64,000 nucleotides of DNA from Bacteroidales bacterium. Lineage in GTDB: Bacteria > Bacteroidota > Bacteroidia > Bacteroidales > Lentimicrobiaceae. The notes below the pieces were generated by a model. The model had not been told where the DNA came from. It was given only the letters and a program-made list of their open reading frames with translations, and did no database searches. Positions 53,305-61,954 of this stretch are shown one piece after another. The DNA is taken from assembly GCA_016788045.1 (NCBI GenBank), contig JAEUTG010000060.1, positions 1 through 64,000 on the forward strand, given 5' to 3'. Positions within the stretch are counted from its first letter, which is position 1; each line of letters starts with the position of its first letter. Made by a program: the position numbers and the translations under genes.

Positions 53305-53661
53305 CTATTTGTTGTCCAGTTTTATATCAATCACTTCCTTTTCGTTGGCCTGAAGCTGTACATTTTCAACCAGACTGTTTTTGTAGGATATCATGGAAAG
53401 AATCAGGTTATATTTACCTGGCTGTAATCCGCTGATGGTGAAATTTCCATCGAGGTCAGTATAAACCCTGGTTTCGGTTCCTTCAACGGTAACGGCAACT
53501 CCGGCAAGGGTTTCGCCGGTTGCATTGTCGAGTACGGTACCTGAAACGACTGCTGTTGCATTTGCTGCGGGTGTTGATGTCGGGTATCCTTCTGCGAAGA
53601 GAGATACACTGAATATCAGAATGAATGCAAGTGCGGAAGCTGCTTTGATGGCTGTTTTCAT
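53305..53661 (-). CDS. Small exported carboxypeptidase-like regulatory domain protein
   Basis: A 118-residue protein with a signal peptide (about 1-23) and one CarboxypepD_reg-like beta-sandwich domain: VSGTVLDNATGETLAGVAV, then YTDLDGNFTISGLQPGKYN, then LVENVQLQANEKEVIDI. This is the same domain that opens the TonB receptor at 49230, here standing alone. It has no sorting domain, so a periplasmic site is likely. Its promoter carries four 11-bp-spaced TTAA units like those before the receptor operon, so the two are probably co-regulated. It might contact TonB receptors or the cell envelope; no role for free-standing copies is established. Confidence 0.85.
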   Translation of the reverse strand: MKTAIKAASALAFILIFSVSLFAEGYPTSTPAANATAVVSGTVLDNATGETLAGVAVTVEGTETRVYTDLDGNFTISGLQPGKYNLILSMISYKNSLVENVQLQANEKEVIDIKLDNK

Positions 53662-53682
53662 GGTTTAAACTTTTTGATGATG

Positions 53683-53739
53683 CAAAAATATCCCTGCATC
53701 GTTAAGTATAGTTTAAGCCAATGTTAAATCAATGTTAAG
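53683..53739 (-). promoter_or_regulatory. PhoB/OmpR-type activator site and -7 element
   Basis: Read on the minus strand: CTTAACAT (53739-53732), TTTAACAT (53728-53721), CTTAAACT (53717-53710) and CTTAACGA (53706-53699), exactly 11 bp apart, then 8 bases, then the -7 element TATTTTTG (53690-53683). The gap of 8 equals the 19-base gap at 47650-47668 minus one 11-bp period, so both promoters keep the same phase. Confidence 0.75.
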
Positions 53740-53765
53740 TTATGCATTGCAGGTTGATTTCTCAT

Positions 53766-55463
53766 CTAATGGCTAACGACAAACTTTTGCCGGAAGGTTT
53801 TTCCCTTACCATGCTGTATTTTAAGGATATAGATGCCATTATTGTACCATGATGTATTCAGGGAATGAACTCCTCTTTCCAACCGTTCCTCCAGCCAGAT
53901 TGCGCGGCCGAGAAGATCTGTAACCAGCAGGCGATCAATTTCCTCATCCAGGCTGAGGTAAATCATTTCGTCAGCCGGTACAGGATATAAGCCGAAGGGT
54001 ACGGGTTCTGCTTCATTCACCGAAACAATTATGCCGCACACCCCCGAAAACCCTTCGCAATCTTCATAAACAGCTGAAACTATAAAGCAATGTGGTGCGT
54101 TCGGTGGGGTGGGCTCGTAAATGAAGGTTGTTTCGGTGGTTGATCCTATCAGTTGAACTATGTTGGTTGAGCAGTCATAAATATTGTAGCCTTGTAACTG
54201 CCTGTTGTAAAGCTTTTGCTGGTCAGGTAAAGCCGGGAATTCCTGCTGGGCAGGATTAGATGTACTCAGTAGTTGCAGTTTGCCATCGGGTTGTGATATC
54301 AACCCCTGTATATTCCAGTCATTGTTGAAATTGTATTCTGTCGCCATTGAAACCCAGGAGGTTCCATCAAGGGAAATCAGGTCGCCGAAACCAGCCTCTG
54401 CCGGGCCATAGTCGATACCGGCGGGAAGAATGCCAGGGACATGAGTAACTGAATAGCCAATCCACAACTCCGTGGTGCCGGTAATCAGTACCGGATTGCT
54501 GAGAATGATTTCATTCCAGGTATGGGCGGTGATTGAGTCAACGATCTGAGAAGTAACAGGCTGTGAACCATTTTCATCAACCCAGACTTTCAGCTCAAAG
54601 TCTGCATCGGCGTTGGGAAAGAACCGGATGCGGGTAAGGCTGTTACTGGCATAAGGGGCCAGATCATCCTCTGTAAAACGGGCTGCAACCATGAAGGTTC
54701 CGCCATCGGTGAGGCCGATGGCATCGTGGTTCATGCCATTGTCCCAATGCATCCAGGCGGAAGGAACAAAACCCGGAGGGTCCCAGCTCAGGACGATTTG
54801 ATTATAATTCGGATAAATAATATCGCATTTCAGGTTTGTGGGTATAGCACACCCTTTCAAAACCTTTATGTTATCGATCAGCCATTGGATGATATCTGCG
54901 GAGTTCTGTCCCTCAGCAAGAAAACGGATGCGGAATTCCTGACCGATAACCTCACTGGTAATGTTCAGTGTGTAGGTTTCCCAAGACAACAATTCTGTAT
55001 TTGATGCTTCCCATACCGTAGTCCAGTTGCTGCCAGTGTTCACCTGTGCTTTCATGGATTCCAGACCAGTATAGTTGAAGCTGCTGTGTTTCAGTGAAAA
55101 TGAAAGAAAAATGTTCCAGTCAATCAGGTTTTCAGCGCTCAGCAAACGGGAAGTAAGGGCCTGCTGATATCCGGCCAGCGGAGGATTGTAATAAAACTCA
55201 ACAGAAGGGGCTGTAAGCCCCACCTGACCGGAAATTCTCCAATGGCTGTTTTCACCGGTCTCCCATAGGTTGGTTTCGAAAAGACCTGAATCCCAGGTTT
55301 CTACAAAAGGCAAGAGGATGGCGGTATCCGGCCTGGATTCTGCCGTGAAGTCGTGAGCATTGCTGAGTCGGCTAAAAGACAGCTGGGCTGCAGCACATCC
55401 TGAAAGCAGCATCAACAGAAGGGTCAGATTGTATTTAAGGTTGAGAATGTAAAGAAATTTCAT
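53766..55463 (-). CDS. Secreted T9SS cargo protein, paralogue B
   Basis: A 565-residue exported protein of unknown function. After a signal peptide (about 1-26) the region from about 48 (PFVETWDSGLFETNLWE) to about 205 looks like a jelly-roll domain of the MAM or choice-of-anchor type (HWRISGQVG, LSFSLKHSS, QWLIDNIKVLKGC). A fibronectin-III-like strand set follows (NQIVLSWDPPG), then another beta domain and the T9SS sorting domain (FGLYPVPADEMIYLSL, LLVTDLLGRAIW, NNGIYILKI). The same domain order and exactly the same length occur in the gene 10 bp upstream. Both are in one transcript. Confidence 0.8.
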   Translation of the reverse strand: MKFLYILNLKYNLTLLLMLLSGCAAAQLSFSRLSNAHDFTAESRPDTAILLPFVETWDSGLFETNLWETGENSHWRISGQVGLTAPSVEFYYNPPLAGYQQALTSRLLSAENLIDWNIFLSFSLKHSSFNYTGLESMKAQVNTGSNWTTVWEASNTELLSWETYTLNITSEVIGQEFRIRFLAEGQNSADIIQWLIDNIKVLKGCAIPTNLKCDIIYPNYNQIVLSWDPPGFVPSAWMHWDNGMNHDAIGLTDGGTFMVAARFTEDDLAPYASNSLTRIRFFPNADADFELKVWVDENGSQPVTSQIVDSITAHTWNEIILSNPVLITGTTELWIGYSVTHVPGILPAGIDYGPAEAGFGDLISLDGTSWVSMATEYNFNNDWNIQGLISQPDGKLQLLSTSNPAQQEFPALPDQQKLYNRQLQGYNIYDCSTNIVQLIGSTTETTFIYEPTPPNAPHCFIVSAVYEDCEGFSGVCGIIVSVNEAEPVPFGLYPVPADEMIYLSLDEEIDRLLVTDLLGRAIWLEERLERGVHSLNTSWYNNGIYILKIQHGKGKTFRQKFVVSH

Positions 55464-55473
55464 AATCAGTTAG

Positions 55474-57171
55474 TTAATGTTGAATAATAAACTTTGCATG
55501 ATAAGGTTTTCCTGAGCTGTCAAACGCCCTGATCAGGTACAGGCCATTCCTGAATTCAGCGGTATTGACGGTGAGGGTGCCCTTTTGAAGGTTTTTCCGC
55601 TCAAACACCGGGATGGAATTGAAGTCCAGGATGCTCAGTGAGGACAGGTCGGATTCAAGTGTGATGCTCAGCTGCTCATGGGCCGGGACGGGGTAACATT
55701 GAACTATATTTTCAGGCAATCCGGAAACAATAAGTACACAATCTGGTTCAGTAAAATCACTCATACAATCTGAATACACAGCTTGAACTTTATAACAGGA
55801 TTCCTCCATAAAGACATAGGCTGTATCAATAAAACTGGTATCTGAAGTAGAACCCAGCAGCACATCATTTTTATAGACATCATAATTAAAAAGCGTCCGA
55901 TTTTGATTGATCACCGTTTTATCTGCACTAAGGTGGTTCCCTTGCTTTTTAGCGGTATTATTCTGTGGTTTCAATGGATTGTTGTTCCCAATCATTTCAA
56001 TATATCCCTGTAAATTCCAGTTGTAATTCAGGCCGTATTCTATACTTATGGATTCCCAGACCACTCCATCCAGGCTGATCATATCACCGAAACCTGTTAT
56101 AGCAGGCCCTGAGTCAATACCAGCTGGATTAAAACCGTCTTCATGTGAAACTGTAAAACCAAACCAGAGTTCTTCCTGAGCTGTAATCAGCACTGGGCTC
56201 TGGAGTACAACCTCATTCCAGACTCCGATAACAGGATCAGGAACAACTTGATTTAATACCAGTTGGGCAGCATTGTTTCCGGTCCATACCTTCATTTCGA
56301 AAGAAGCCCCGGCATAAGGAAAAAATCGAATCTTTGTGAGACTTTCGAATTCCATATTGACCAGTTGTGCTGGTGTGAACCTCGTGGCATAACTGAATGT
56401 ACCTCCACCGACGAGCCCGAGGGCATCGTCATTAATCCCGCTGTCCCATCCGACCCAGCCGGAGAAACCTGCTCCACCATCGGGTGGATCCCAGGTAATT
56501 CGTACTTCATTTAATATCGGGAAATTGATATTTGCCTCAAGATTCAACGGAGCCGCACATATTCTGAATATCCGGATGTTGTCAAGCATCCAGTTGTAGA
56601 TATTGAGACTATTTTGACCTTCTGTCAGAAATCTCACCCTGAAAATCTTTCCGATTGTATATCCGGATATTTTCAGTTTGTAGCTGGTCCAGTTGATGTT
56701 ATTCTGATTCTCGAAAGCATATCTTGTTATCCACCCTGTATCCGATGAAATCTGGACTTTGAGACTTTCGGTACCAGTTGGATTTAAACTTGACAGTTTT
56801 AGGTCAAAGGCCAGGTAAATATCTCCATCACTCAGGTTTGTGGCATTCAGGAGCCTGGACGTAAGAGCTAAATGATAATCAGTCATGGCAGGACTGTAGA
56901 AAAACTCCGCTGACGGCGCTGCATTGCCAACCTGTCCTGCAATGCGCCAGTTTCCATTTCCTTCCGTATCCCATTGGTTGGTTTCAAACAGCCCGGTATT
57001 CCAGTTTTCTTCAAAAGGCAGCCAGGGCACGGCAGACTGATCAAGTTCCGGGGGCTCAGCAGGCAGGTTTTTATAGCCGGATATCACCGGTTGGGCAATT
57101 AAATGATTGTCTGTCAAATGAATCAATGAAAATTGGATGACAATCAACAGCAATATACGGATATGTCGCAT
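55474..57171 (-). CDS. Secreted T9SS cargo protein, paralogue A
   Basis: A 565-residue exported protein, tandem paralogue of the next gene. Corresponding segments include PFEENWNTGLFETNQWD, WRIAGQVGNAAPSAEFFYSP, LALTSRLLNATNL, NWMLDNIRIFRIC, NEVRITWDPPDG and a T9SS sorting domain with QCYPVPAHEQLSITL and FRNGLYLIRAF. The divergence between the two is substantial, so the duplication is not recent. It is probably displayed on or released from the surface, with binding rather than catalysis as the likely role, since no active-site motif is visible. Confidence 0.8.
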   Translation of the reverse strand: MRHIRILLLIVIQFSLIHLTDNHLIAQPVISGYKNLPAEPPELDQSAVPWLPFEENWNTGLFETNQWDTEGNGNWRIAGQVGNAAPSAEFFYSPAMTDYHLALTSRLLNATNLSDGDIYLAFDLKLSSLNPTGTESLKVQISSDTGWITRYAFENQNNINWTSYKLKISGYTIGKIFRVRFLTEGQNSLNIYNWMLDNIRIFRICAAPLNLEANINFPILNEVRITWDPPDGGAGFSGWVGWDSGINDDALGLVGGGTFSYATRFTPAQLVNMEFESLTKIRFFPYAGASFEMKVWTGNNAAQLVLNQVVPDPVIGVWNEVVLQSPVLITAQEELWFGFTVSHEDGFNPAGIDSGPAITGFGDMISLDGVVWESISIEYGLNYNWNLQGYIEMIGNNNPLKPQNNTAKKQGNHLSADKTVINQNRTLFNYDVYKNDVLLGSTSDTSFIDTAYVFMEESCYKVQAVYSDCMSDFTEPDCVLIVSGLPENIVQCYPVPAHEQLSITLESDLSSLSILDFNSIPVFERKNLQKGTLTVNTAEFRNGLYLIRAFDSSGKPYHAKFIIQH

Positions 57172-57314
57172 CTTTGAAATAATTTTTTATAAAATACAGC
57201 CTGACCGATATGATACTGTTATAATGACAACCAGAACCCAGTTTACCCCTATTGTGGTGCAAAATTTAACATTGAATCATGGATATAGGAGTTGACCTAA
57301 GAATCCCGGATAAT

Positions 57315-57980
57315 CTACCGTTCCCCGAACAATGCAGTGCCGATGCGTACCATGGTGCTGCCCTCTTCGATGGCAAGCTGATAATCACCCGACATTCCCA
57401 TCGAAAGGATGTTGAAATCAGGAAGTGCTTGATGAAACTGCGATTTCACCTGATCAAAAAGCTGTTTCAGTCCGGAAAACTCCCTTCGCACCAGGGCCTG
57501 ATCATCGGAGAAACTGGCCATGCCCATCAGCCCGCGCACCCGGATGCCCGGCAACGACATTGCAGCTCCGGAGCCAAGCAGAGCAAGCAGCTCATCCGGT
57601 TCAAAACCGAACTTCGATTCTTCGGTAGCAATGTAAACCTGTAGTAAACAATCGATTACCCGGTTGTTTTTCCGTGCTTGCCGGTCGGTCTCTTCCAGCA
57701 GTTTCAGACTGTCGATGCTGTGGATGAGGTGGACGAACGGGGCGATGTACTTTACCTTGTTGGTCTGCAGGTGGCCGATCTGATGCCAGCGGATGTCAGC
57801 CGGGAGCACCTCCTGCTTCTGAATCATTTCCTGTACCCTGTTTTCACCGAAATCGCGCAGCCCCGCATCATACGCCTGCTGCAGCACTGATACAGGCCGG
57901 GTTTTGGTCACAGCCACCAGGGTGACCGCAGAAGGTAAATGCGTCAGCAGGTTGGTTATGTGCTCGTTGAGTATTTCCAT
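57315..57980 (-). CDS. YggS/PLPBP-family pyridoxal phosphate homeostasis protein
   Basis: A 221-residue PLP-binding barrel without known enzyme activity; homologues keep PLP and amino- and keto-acid balance. VTLVAVTKTRPV holds the PLP lysine K26, with GENRVQEM, WHQIGHLQTNKVKYI, GLMGMASFSDD, LSMGMSGDYQLAIEEGSTMVRIGTALFG all typical. It is intact and of normal length. The 143-bp gap to the T9SS cargo operon has no terminator. Confidence 0.94.
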   Translation of the reverse strand: MEILNEHITNLLTHLPSAVTLVAVTKTRPVSVLQQAYDAGLRDFGENRVQEMIQKQEVLPADIRWHQIGHLQTNKVKYIAPFVHLIHSIDSLKLLEETDRQARKNNRVIDCLLQVYIATEESKFGFEPDELLALLGSGAAMSLPGIRVRGLMGMASFSDDQALVRREFSGLKQLFDQVKSQFHQALPDFNILSMGMSGDYQLAIEEGSTMVRIGTALFGER

Positions 57981-58088
57981 GGGTGGCAGTGGTTCGGTAC
58001 AAATTTACCGTTTTTGTATTTATTCAGCCGGTCCGGCCGCAATTCGGAGTGATTTTTTTATTTCACGGTAAAGGTGAACTGAATCCAT

Positions 58089-58096
58089 TACTTTTG
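58089..58096 (+). promoter_or_regulatory. -7 element for the lipoprotein gene
   Basis: TACTTTTG matches TAnnTTTG; a well-placed -33 is not visible. Its position rules out the GTG at 58096 as start and leaves the ATG at 58111 with a short leader. Confidence 0.5.
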
Positions 58097-58110
58097 TGAA
58101 AAAGCAACCC

Positions 58111-58968
58111 ATGAAACCTGCCATACCTTCAACGGCTTATCTTGTTGTGATACTGTTTGTTGTGCTGTTTTCCCTTTCCTGCAGAAAGCAGGAAACAACG
58201 GAAGATCCTCCCTTGGCACCCCTGGGCCCTGCAATGTCGGGAGCCTCTGTAAGCGGTGACAATAAACTGATTACCCTCCGGTTTTCCAAAGGCATCTACA
58301 AGGGGGGCGTGCTCAATGAGGCTGTTACTTCTGATGATTTCCAGGTGCAGATTGAAGGGGGAGTGGCAACAGCCGATAGTTTCCGGGTAGCGCATACCGC
58401 GGGTCACGACAGTGTGGTTCTGCGTCTTTACCTGAAGGGGTTGGCCACCGGATCGGAACTGGTAACCATCAGACCCAAAGGGGCAGAGTCCATTGTTGAT
58501 GGTGAAGCACATCCAATGCCCGACACTGCCTCAGTTTCAGTCAGACTGGCTGATATCGGAATCATCGGAAGCTGGGTGTCAACAGGGGAGAATCTTTCAC
58601 CGGTATTTCAGCAATTCGGCTTCGATTCGGTGTATATGCAGTTCAGGGCCAACGGGAGCTATCAGTTTGAATCGTTTACCACCGGGGGAATTCACAATTT
58701 ACTGACCGGTACCTTTGCACAGACTTCATCCAATGCCGGCAACATCCGGCAGATTACACTCATCCAGCAAAGTCCGGTAAACGGCACTGCTGCAGGTATA
58801 TTCAGGCTCTACAACGAAACGGTTGCCCGCCTGGTTTATGAAGTTGTACAAACTGAACCTGCCGTGCAGGGGATGACACCTCCGACACCGGAACTCGGTT
58901 TCGGTAGCAGTGGGTTGCTTGGCAGCGACAACATACAGGTCTTTCTGAAAGATGCATCAGACAGGTAG
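58111..58968 (+). CDS. Hypothetical lipoprotein with Ig-like domain
   Basis: A 285-residue lipoprotein starting at ATG 58111. The hydrophobic signal ends LFSLSC, making C24 the lipidated residue. From about 40 to 150 the sequence resembles a bacterial Ig-like (Big/SwmB) domain: SVSGDNKLITLRFSKGIY, DDFQVQIEGG and GHDSVVLRLYLKGL. The C-terminal ~130 residues (IIGSWVSTGENLSPVFQQFG, then QFRANGSYQFESFTTGG) look like a lipocalin-type META/DUF barrel common in Bacteroidota lipoproteins. No function is assigned. It is divergent from the YggS gene and convergent with the nitronate monooxygenase gene. Confidence 0.75.
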   Translation: MKPAIPSTAYLVVILFVVLFSLSCRKQETTEDPPLAPLGPAMSGASVSGDNKLITLRFSKGIYKGGVLNEAVTSDDFQVQIEGGVATADSFRVAHTAGHDSVVLRLYLKGLATGSELVTIRPKGAESIVDGEAHPMPDTASVSVRLADIGIIGSWVSTGENLSPVFQQFGFDSVYMQFRANGSYQFESFTTGGIHNLLTGTFAQTSSNAGNIRQITLIQQSPVNGTAAGIFRLYNETVARLVYEVVQTEPAVQGMTPPTPELGFGSSGLLGSDNIQVFLKDASDR

Positions 58969-58990
58969 CCCTGGTTTGGCAGACTGATTT

Positions 58991-60091
58991 TCAGCTGTCG
59001 GGGGTCAGTTTCAGTTTGGCTTTCTGAATGGCATCCTGAAGGTCAGACACCAGCTCGTTGAAGACTTCTTTCACCGAAGTAATTTTCGTGGCGAGGTGCG
59101 CATTGGAACCGGCAAAAGCATAGCCGCTTTCCATATTGCCTTTGTAGGCATTGTACAATGCTGTTATGATGCAGTAAGGACTGCTTGAAACATCGCAGGT
59201 TTTGATGCACTGGAAAGGGCATTTAATCGGCGTCTTCAGCCCTTGTTTTACTTTGTCGATAAAGTTATTGCTGAGGGCTCTGCCAGGCATCCCCACTGGA
59301 CTCTGGATAATTTCCAGGTCTCCTTCGCTGGCATCAATATAGGTTTGTTTGAAACCGGAAGAGGCATCACATTCCCGGGTAGTAACGAAGCGTGTACCCA
59401 TCTGCACACCCCGGGCGCCCTTCTGAAGAATGTTGTAAATGTCCTGTCCCGTATAGATGCCACCGGCAGCGATCACCGGGATTTCTTTGTCGTATTTTTC
59501 TTCAAAAAACCTGACTTCCCTTACTACATCGGGAATCAACTCTTCGAGGGTGTAACCCGCATCTTCAATCTGATCTTTTTTAAATCCAAGGTGTCCTCCG
59601 GCTTTCGGGCCCTCTACTACGATCGCATCGGGCAGGTAATCGTGCAGCGATTTCCATTTCTCACAGATAATTCTGGCTGCACGACCCGATGAAACAATCG
59701 GCACCAGCTTCGTTACGCTGTCGGGTAGCAGAAACTTCGGTAATTCAAACGGAAGCCCTGCCCCAGAGAATATGATATCAGCCTTTTCGGAAATGGCGGT
59801 AGAAACCATTTCAGCAAAATCCGACATGGCCACCATGATGTTCACACCGATGATGCCTTTGGTGTTTTCCCTGGCCAGCCTGAGTTCTGTTTTTAATCCT
59901 TCTATAGCCGATTCGAGATAACTCAGGGCAGGATTACGGTGCACCAGTCCGAGACCGGCAGCCGAAATAACCCCGACTCCTCCTTCATTTGCAACAGCAG
60001 CAGCCAGCCCCGACATAGAGATGCCAACACCCATGCCCCCCTGTATGATGGGTACCGGAATGGTTAACCCACCAATTTTCAATTCCCTCAT
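58991..60091 (-). CDS. Nitronate monooxygenase family flavoprotein
   Basis: A 366-residue FMN-dependent TIM-barrel enzyme. IPIIQGGMGVGIS opens the barrel, GPKAGGHLGF carries the active-site His, and IAAGGIYTGQDIYNILQKGARGVQMGTRFV is the phosphate-binding end. Family members oxidise nitronates or act as enoyl reductases (FabK-like) or quinone reductases, and motif reading cannot fully separate these. CPFQCIKTCD near 290-300 is a local cysteine-rich patch seen in some Bacteroidota homologues. The gene stands alone. Confidence 0.88.
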   Translation of the reverse strand: MRELKIGGLTIPVPIIQGGMGVGISMSGLAAAVANEGGVGVISAAGLGLVHRNPALSYLESAIEGLKTELRLARENTKGIIGVNIMVAMSDFAEMVSTAISEKADIIFSGAGLPFELPKFLLPDSVTKLVPIVSSGRAARIICEKWKSLHDYLPDAIVVEGPKAGGHLGFKKDQIEDAGYTLEELIPDVVREVRFFEEKYDKEIPVIAAGGIYTGQDIYNILQKGARGVQMGTRFVTTRECDASSGFKQTYIDASEGDLEIIQSPVGMPGRALSNNFIDKVKQGLKTPIKCPFQCIKTCDVSSSPYCIITALYNAYKGNMESGYAFAGSNAHLATKITSVKEVFNELVSDLQDAIQKAKLKLTPDS

Positions 60092-60131
60092 CAGTATCCC
60101 CCTTGATTGTTTAAGTAAAATCGTTAGACTG

Positions 60132-60139
60132 CAAAGATA
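60132..60139 (-). promoter_or_regulatory. -7 element of the nitronate monooxygenase gene
   Basis: On the minus strand TATCTTTG (60139-60132) fits TAnnTTTG, about 40 bases before the ATG. No TTTG sits 19-21 bases upstream. Confidence 0.45.
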
Positions 60140-60280
60140 GTCAAAGTAATGCTTGTATTATAATATTTAAATATTTGTAATATTTACTGTGGGAGATTCA
60201 ACCGCTTATAATGATTTACCCGGGACGCGTGAATCATTGTTTGATTAACTTAGCGAAAAAATCAAATTCTGTCATAGCAG

Positions 60281-61714
60281 ATGTCATCCCGTTTATCTGA
60301 TTTTACCGGTTTTGCCAATGCGCTGTTGCCGCATGAAGTTTCTTACCTTCACAGAATCAATCAGTTTACCGATGCAGAGAACCGGTTAATCATGGATCTT
60401 ATTCTACACAATACCCATCATCCCGAGCAGACGTTTCCGTACAAACTCTCCATCGACAAGCGGAAATATTCCAACCTGAAGGGCTGGATCAACCAGAAGC
60501 TGAAATCGATCGATGTTGACAGTTATTACGAGTGGTTACTTGAGACCGACCGTAAGATTATGACCGATACCATTTCACCGCGGGAGGAAGATATGCTGAT
60601 CAGGCTGATCAAGGGATTTCAGAAGCCTCCGTATTATTTTATCAGGTTGTATGAGATCATCCGGAATTACCGGTTTTATCTGCTGATCAGGTTCCGGCAT
60701 TACTACAACCGGATTGTTGACCGGTTTCTGAATGATTACCAGGAACTTTATGCTGAGTGTACCGCCGTTAACCGTCAGCTGCATGATGCCACGATTGACA
60801 TTGTAAATCAGTATGCACTCAATAAAACAGAATCACGGCGCTGGGAAACCTGGCTTCAGGAGGTTTTTTACAATGAGAATCTTGATGGGCTGAACCGGTA
60901 TCTGGCGATTGTGCGGTTAACTCTCATACATTTTAACTACCGGGAGTACGATAAGCTTGACAAAATCTACAACGACCTGGATGAGATGATGCGCAACGGG
61001 GAGTTCTACTCCCGCCGCATCCTGCTCAACTATTATGCAAACAGGGTTATGCTGCATTCAAAGCGAAATGAGCTTCAGAGAGCGGCTGATTACGGTTATC
61101 TATCCATACGTCAGCATTCGGGCGATTACCTTCATTATGTGAATAACCTTTGCGCGGTGCTGTTGCGACAGAACCAGAATTCAAAGGCGCTCCGGCTTAT
61201 GCAGGATACGTTTCCGGAACTTAAAAACACCCGCAGCCACCACAACAGGGTAGGGTTTGCCTCTTTTTACATCAGGGCACTGAACAAAAACGGCCGGTCA
61301 CGGGAAGCTTCCGACTATGCGGAGACCTTTCTTAACGGCTATAAAGAGCAGATCTTTGAACTTCGTTGGCATACATTTTTCGGATCGTGGATGCAATCGC
61401 TGATTTCACTTGAAAAGTATCAGAAAATCCTCCAGATTTCAAAACGCTACGACCTTCAGCAACGCGAAGCGGAATACCGGTTACGGGCTGTGTACATCCC
61501 TACGATTTCGTGGTATCAGGCTGTTTCAGCCTATAAAGAATGTGAAATCAGCTTTGAAGAAATGCTCAGCCGCGTTCTGGAACCTGCCATTCCGCTGCTT
61601 TCTGATCCGCACAAATGTCGCCTGATGGCCGACCTGGCCACCGAACTTCACCCGCATGTGCCTGATGTCTTTTTTCAGGACGGACGTGTGAAGGGCCTGA
61701 ATTTTACACGCTGA
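60281..61714 (+). CDS. Hypothetical helical repeat protein
   Basis: A 477-residue protein without signal peptide or membrane segment, almost wholly alpha-helical by composition and rich in Tyr, Arg and Leu. From about 205 to 430 the spacing of helices (YNENLDGLNRYLAIVRLTL, YANRVMLHSKRNELQRAADYG, NNLCAVLLRQNQNSKALRL) is like degenerate TPR repeats. The N-terminal 180 residues do not resemble anything I know; an HTH is not evident. It resembles Bacteroidota hypothetical proteins of about this length. It has its own upstream space and is followed by a 220-bp gap. Confidence 0.65.
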   Translation: MSSRLSDFTGFANALLPHEVSYLHRINQFTDAENRLIMDLILHNTHHPEQTFPYKLSIDKRKYSNLKGWINQKLKSIDVDSYYEWLLETDRKIMTDTISPREEDMLIRLIKGFQKPPYYFIRLYEIIRNYRFYLLIRFRHYYNRIVDRFLNDYQELYAECTAVNRQLHDATIDIVNQYALNKTESRRWETWLQEVFYNENLDGLNRYLAIVRLTLIHFNYREYDKLDKIYNDLDEMMRNGEFYSRRILLNYYANRVMLHSKRNELQRAADYGYLSIRQHSGDYLHYVNNLCAVLLRQNQNSKALRLMQDTFPELKNTRSHHNRVGFASFYIRALNKNGRSREASDYAETFLNGYKEQIFELRWHTFFGSWMQSLISLEKYQKILQISKRYDLQQREAEYRLRAVYIPTISWYQAVSAYKECEISFEEMLSRVLEPAIPLLSDPHKCRLMADLATELHPHVPDVFFQDGRVKGLNFTR

Positions 61715-61810
61715 GAAGCCAGCCTTTCATCAGAACAATATTCCGTAGTCCGGCCTTTCCGGGATAGCATAACGTTGTTGTCTTTTGTGGTGAGTCATAC
61801 CCATAGTCCA

Positions 61811-61827
61811 AAGCACTCTAAGTGCTT
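61811..61827. other. Small hairpin in the gap before the thiolase gene
   Basis: AAGCACT (61811-61817) and AGTGCTT (61821-61827) form a 7-bp stem with a 3-base loop, followed by ATTATC. It may act as a weak terminator for the helical protein gene. Confidence 0.35.
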
Positions 61828-61954
61828 ATTATCAATTATATATGAATGCTAATCATTAAAAATGAGTCCAAAGTCAGACCTTGTAATCTCCTGAAGTGAT
61901 TTTGCCGGTCTCTGAATAGGTCATTATTTAGCAATGCTTAAAAAACAGCGAACT

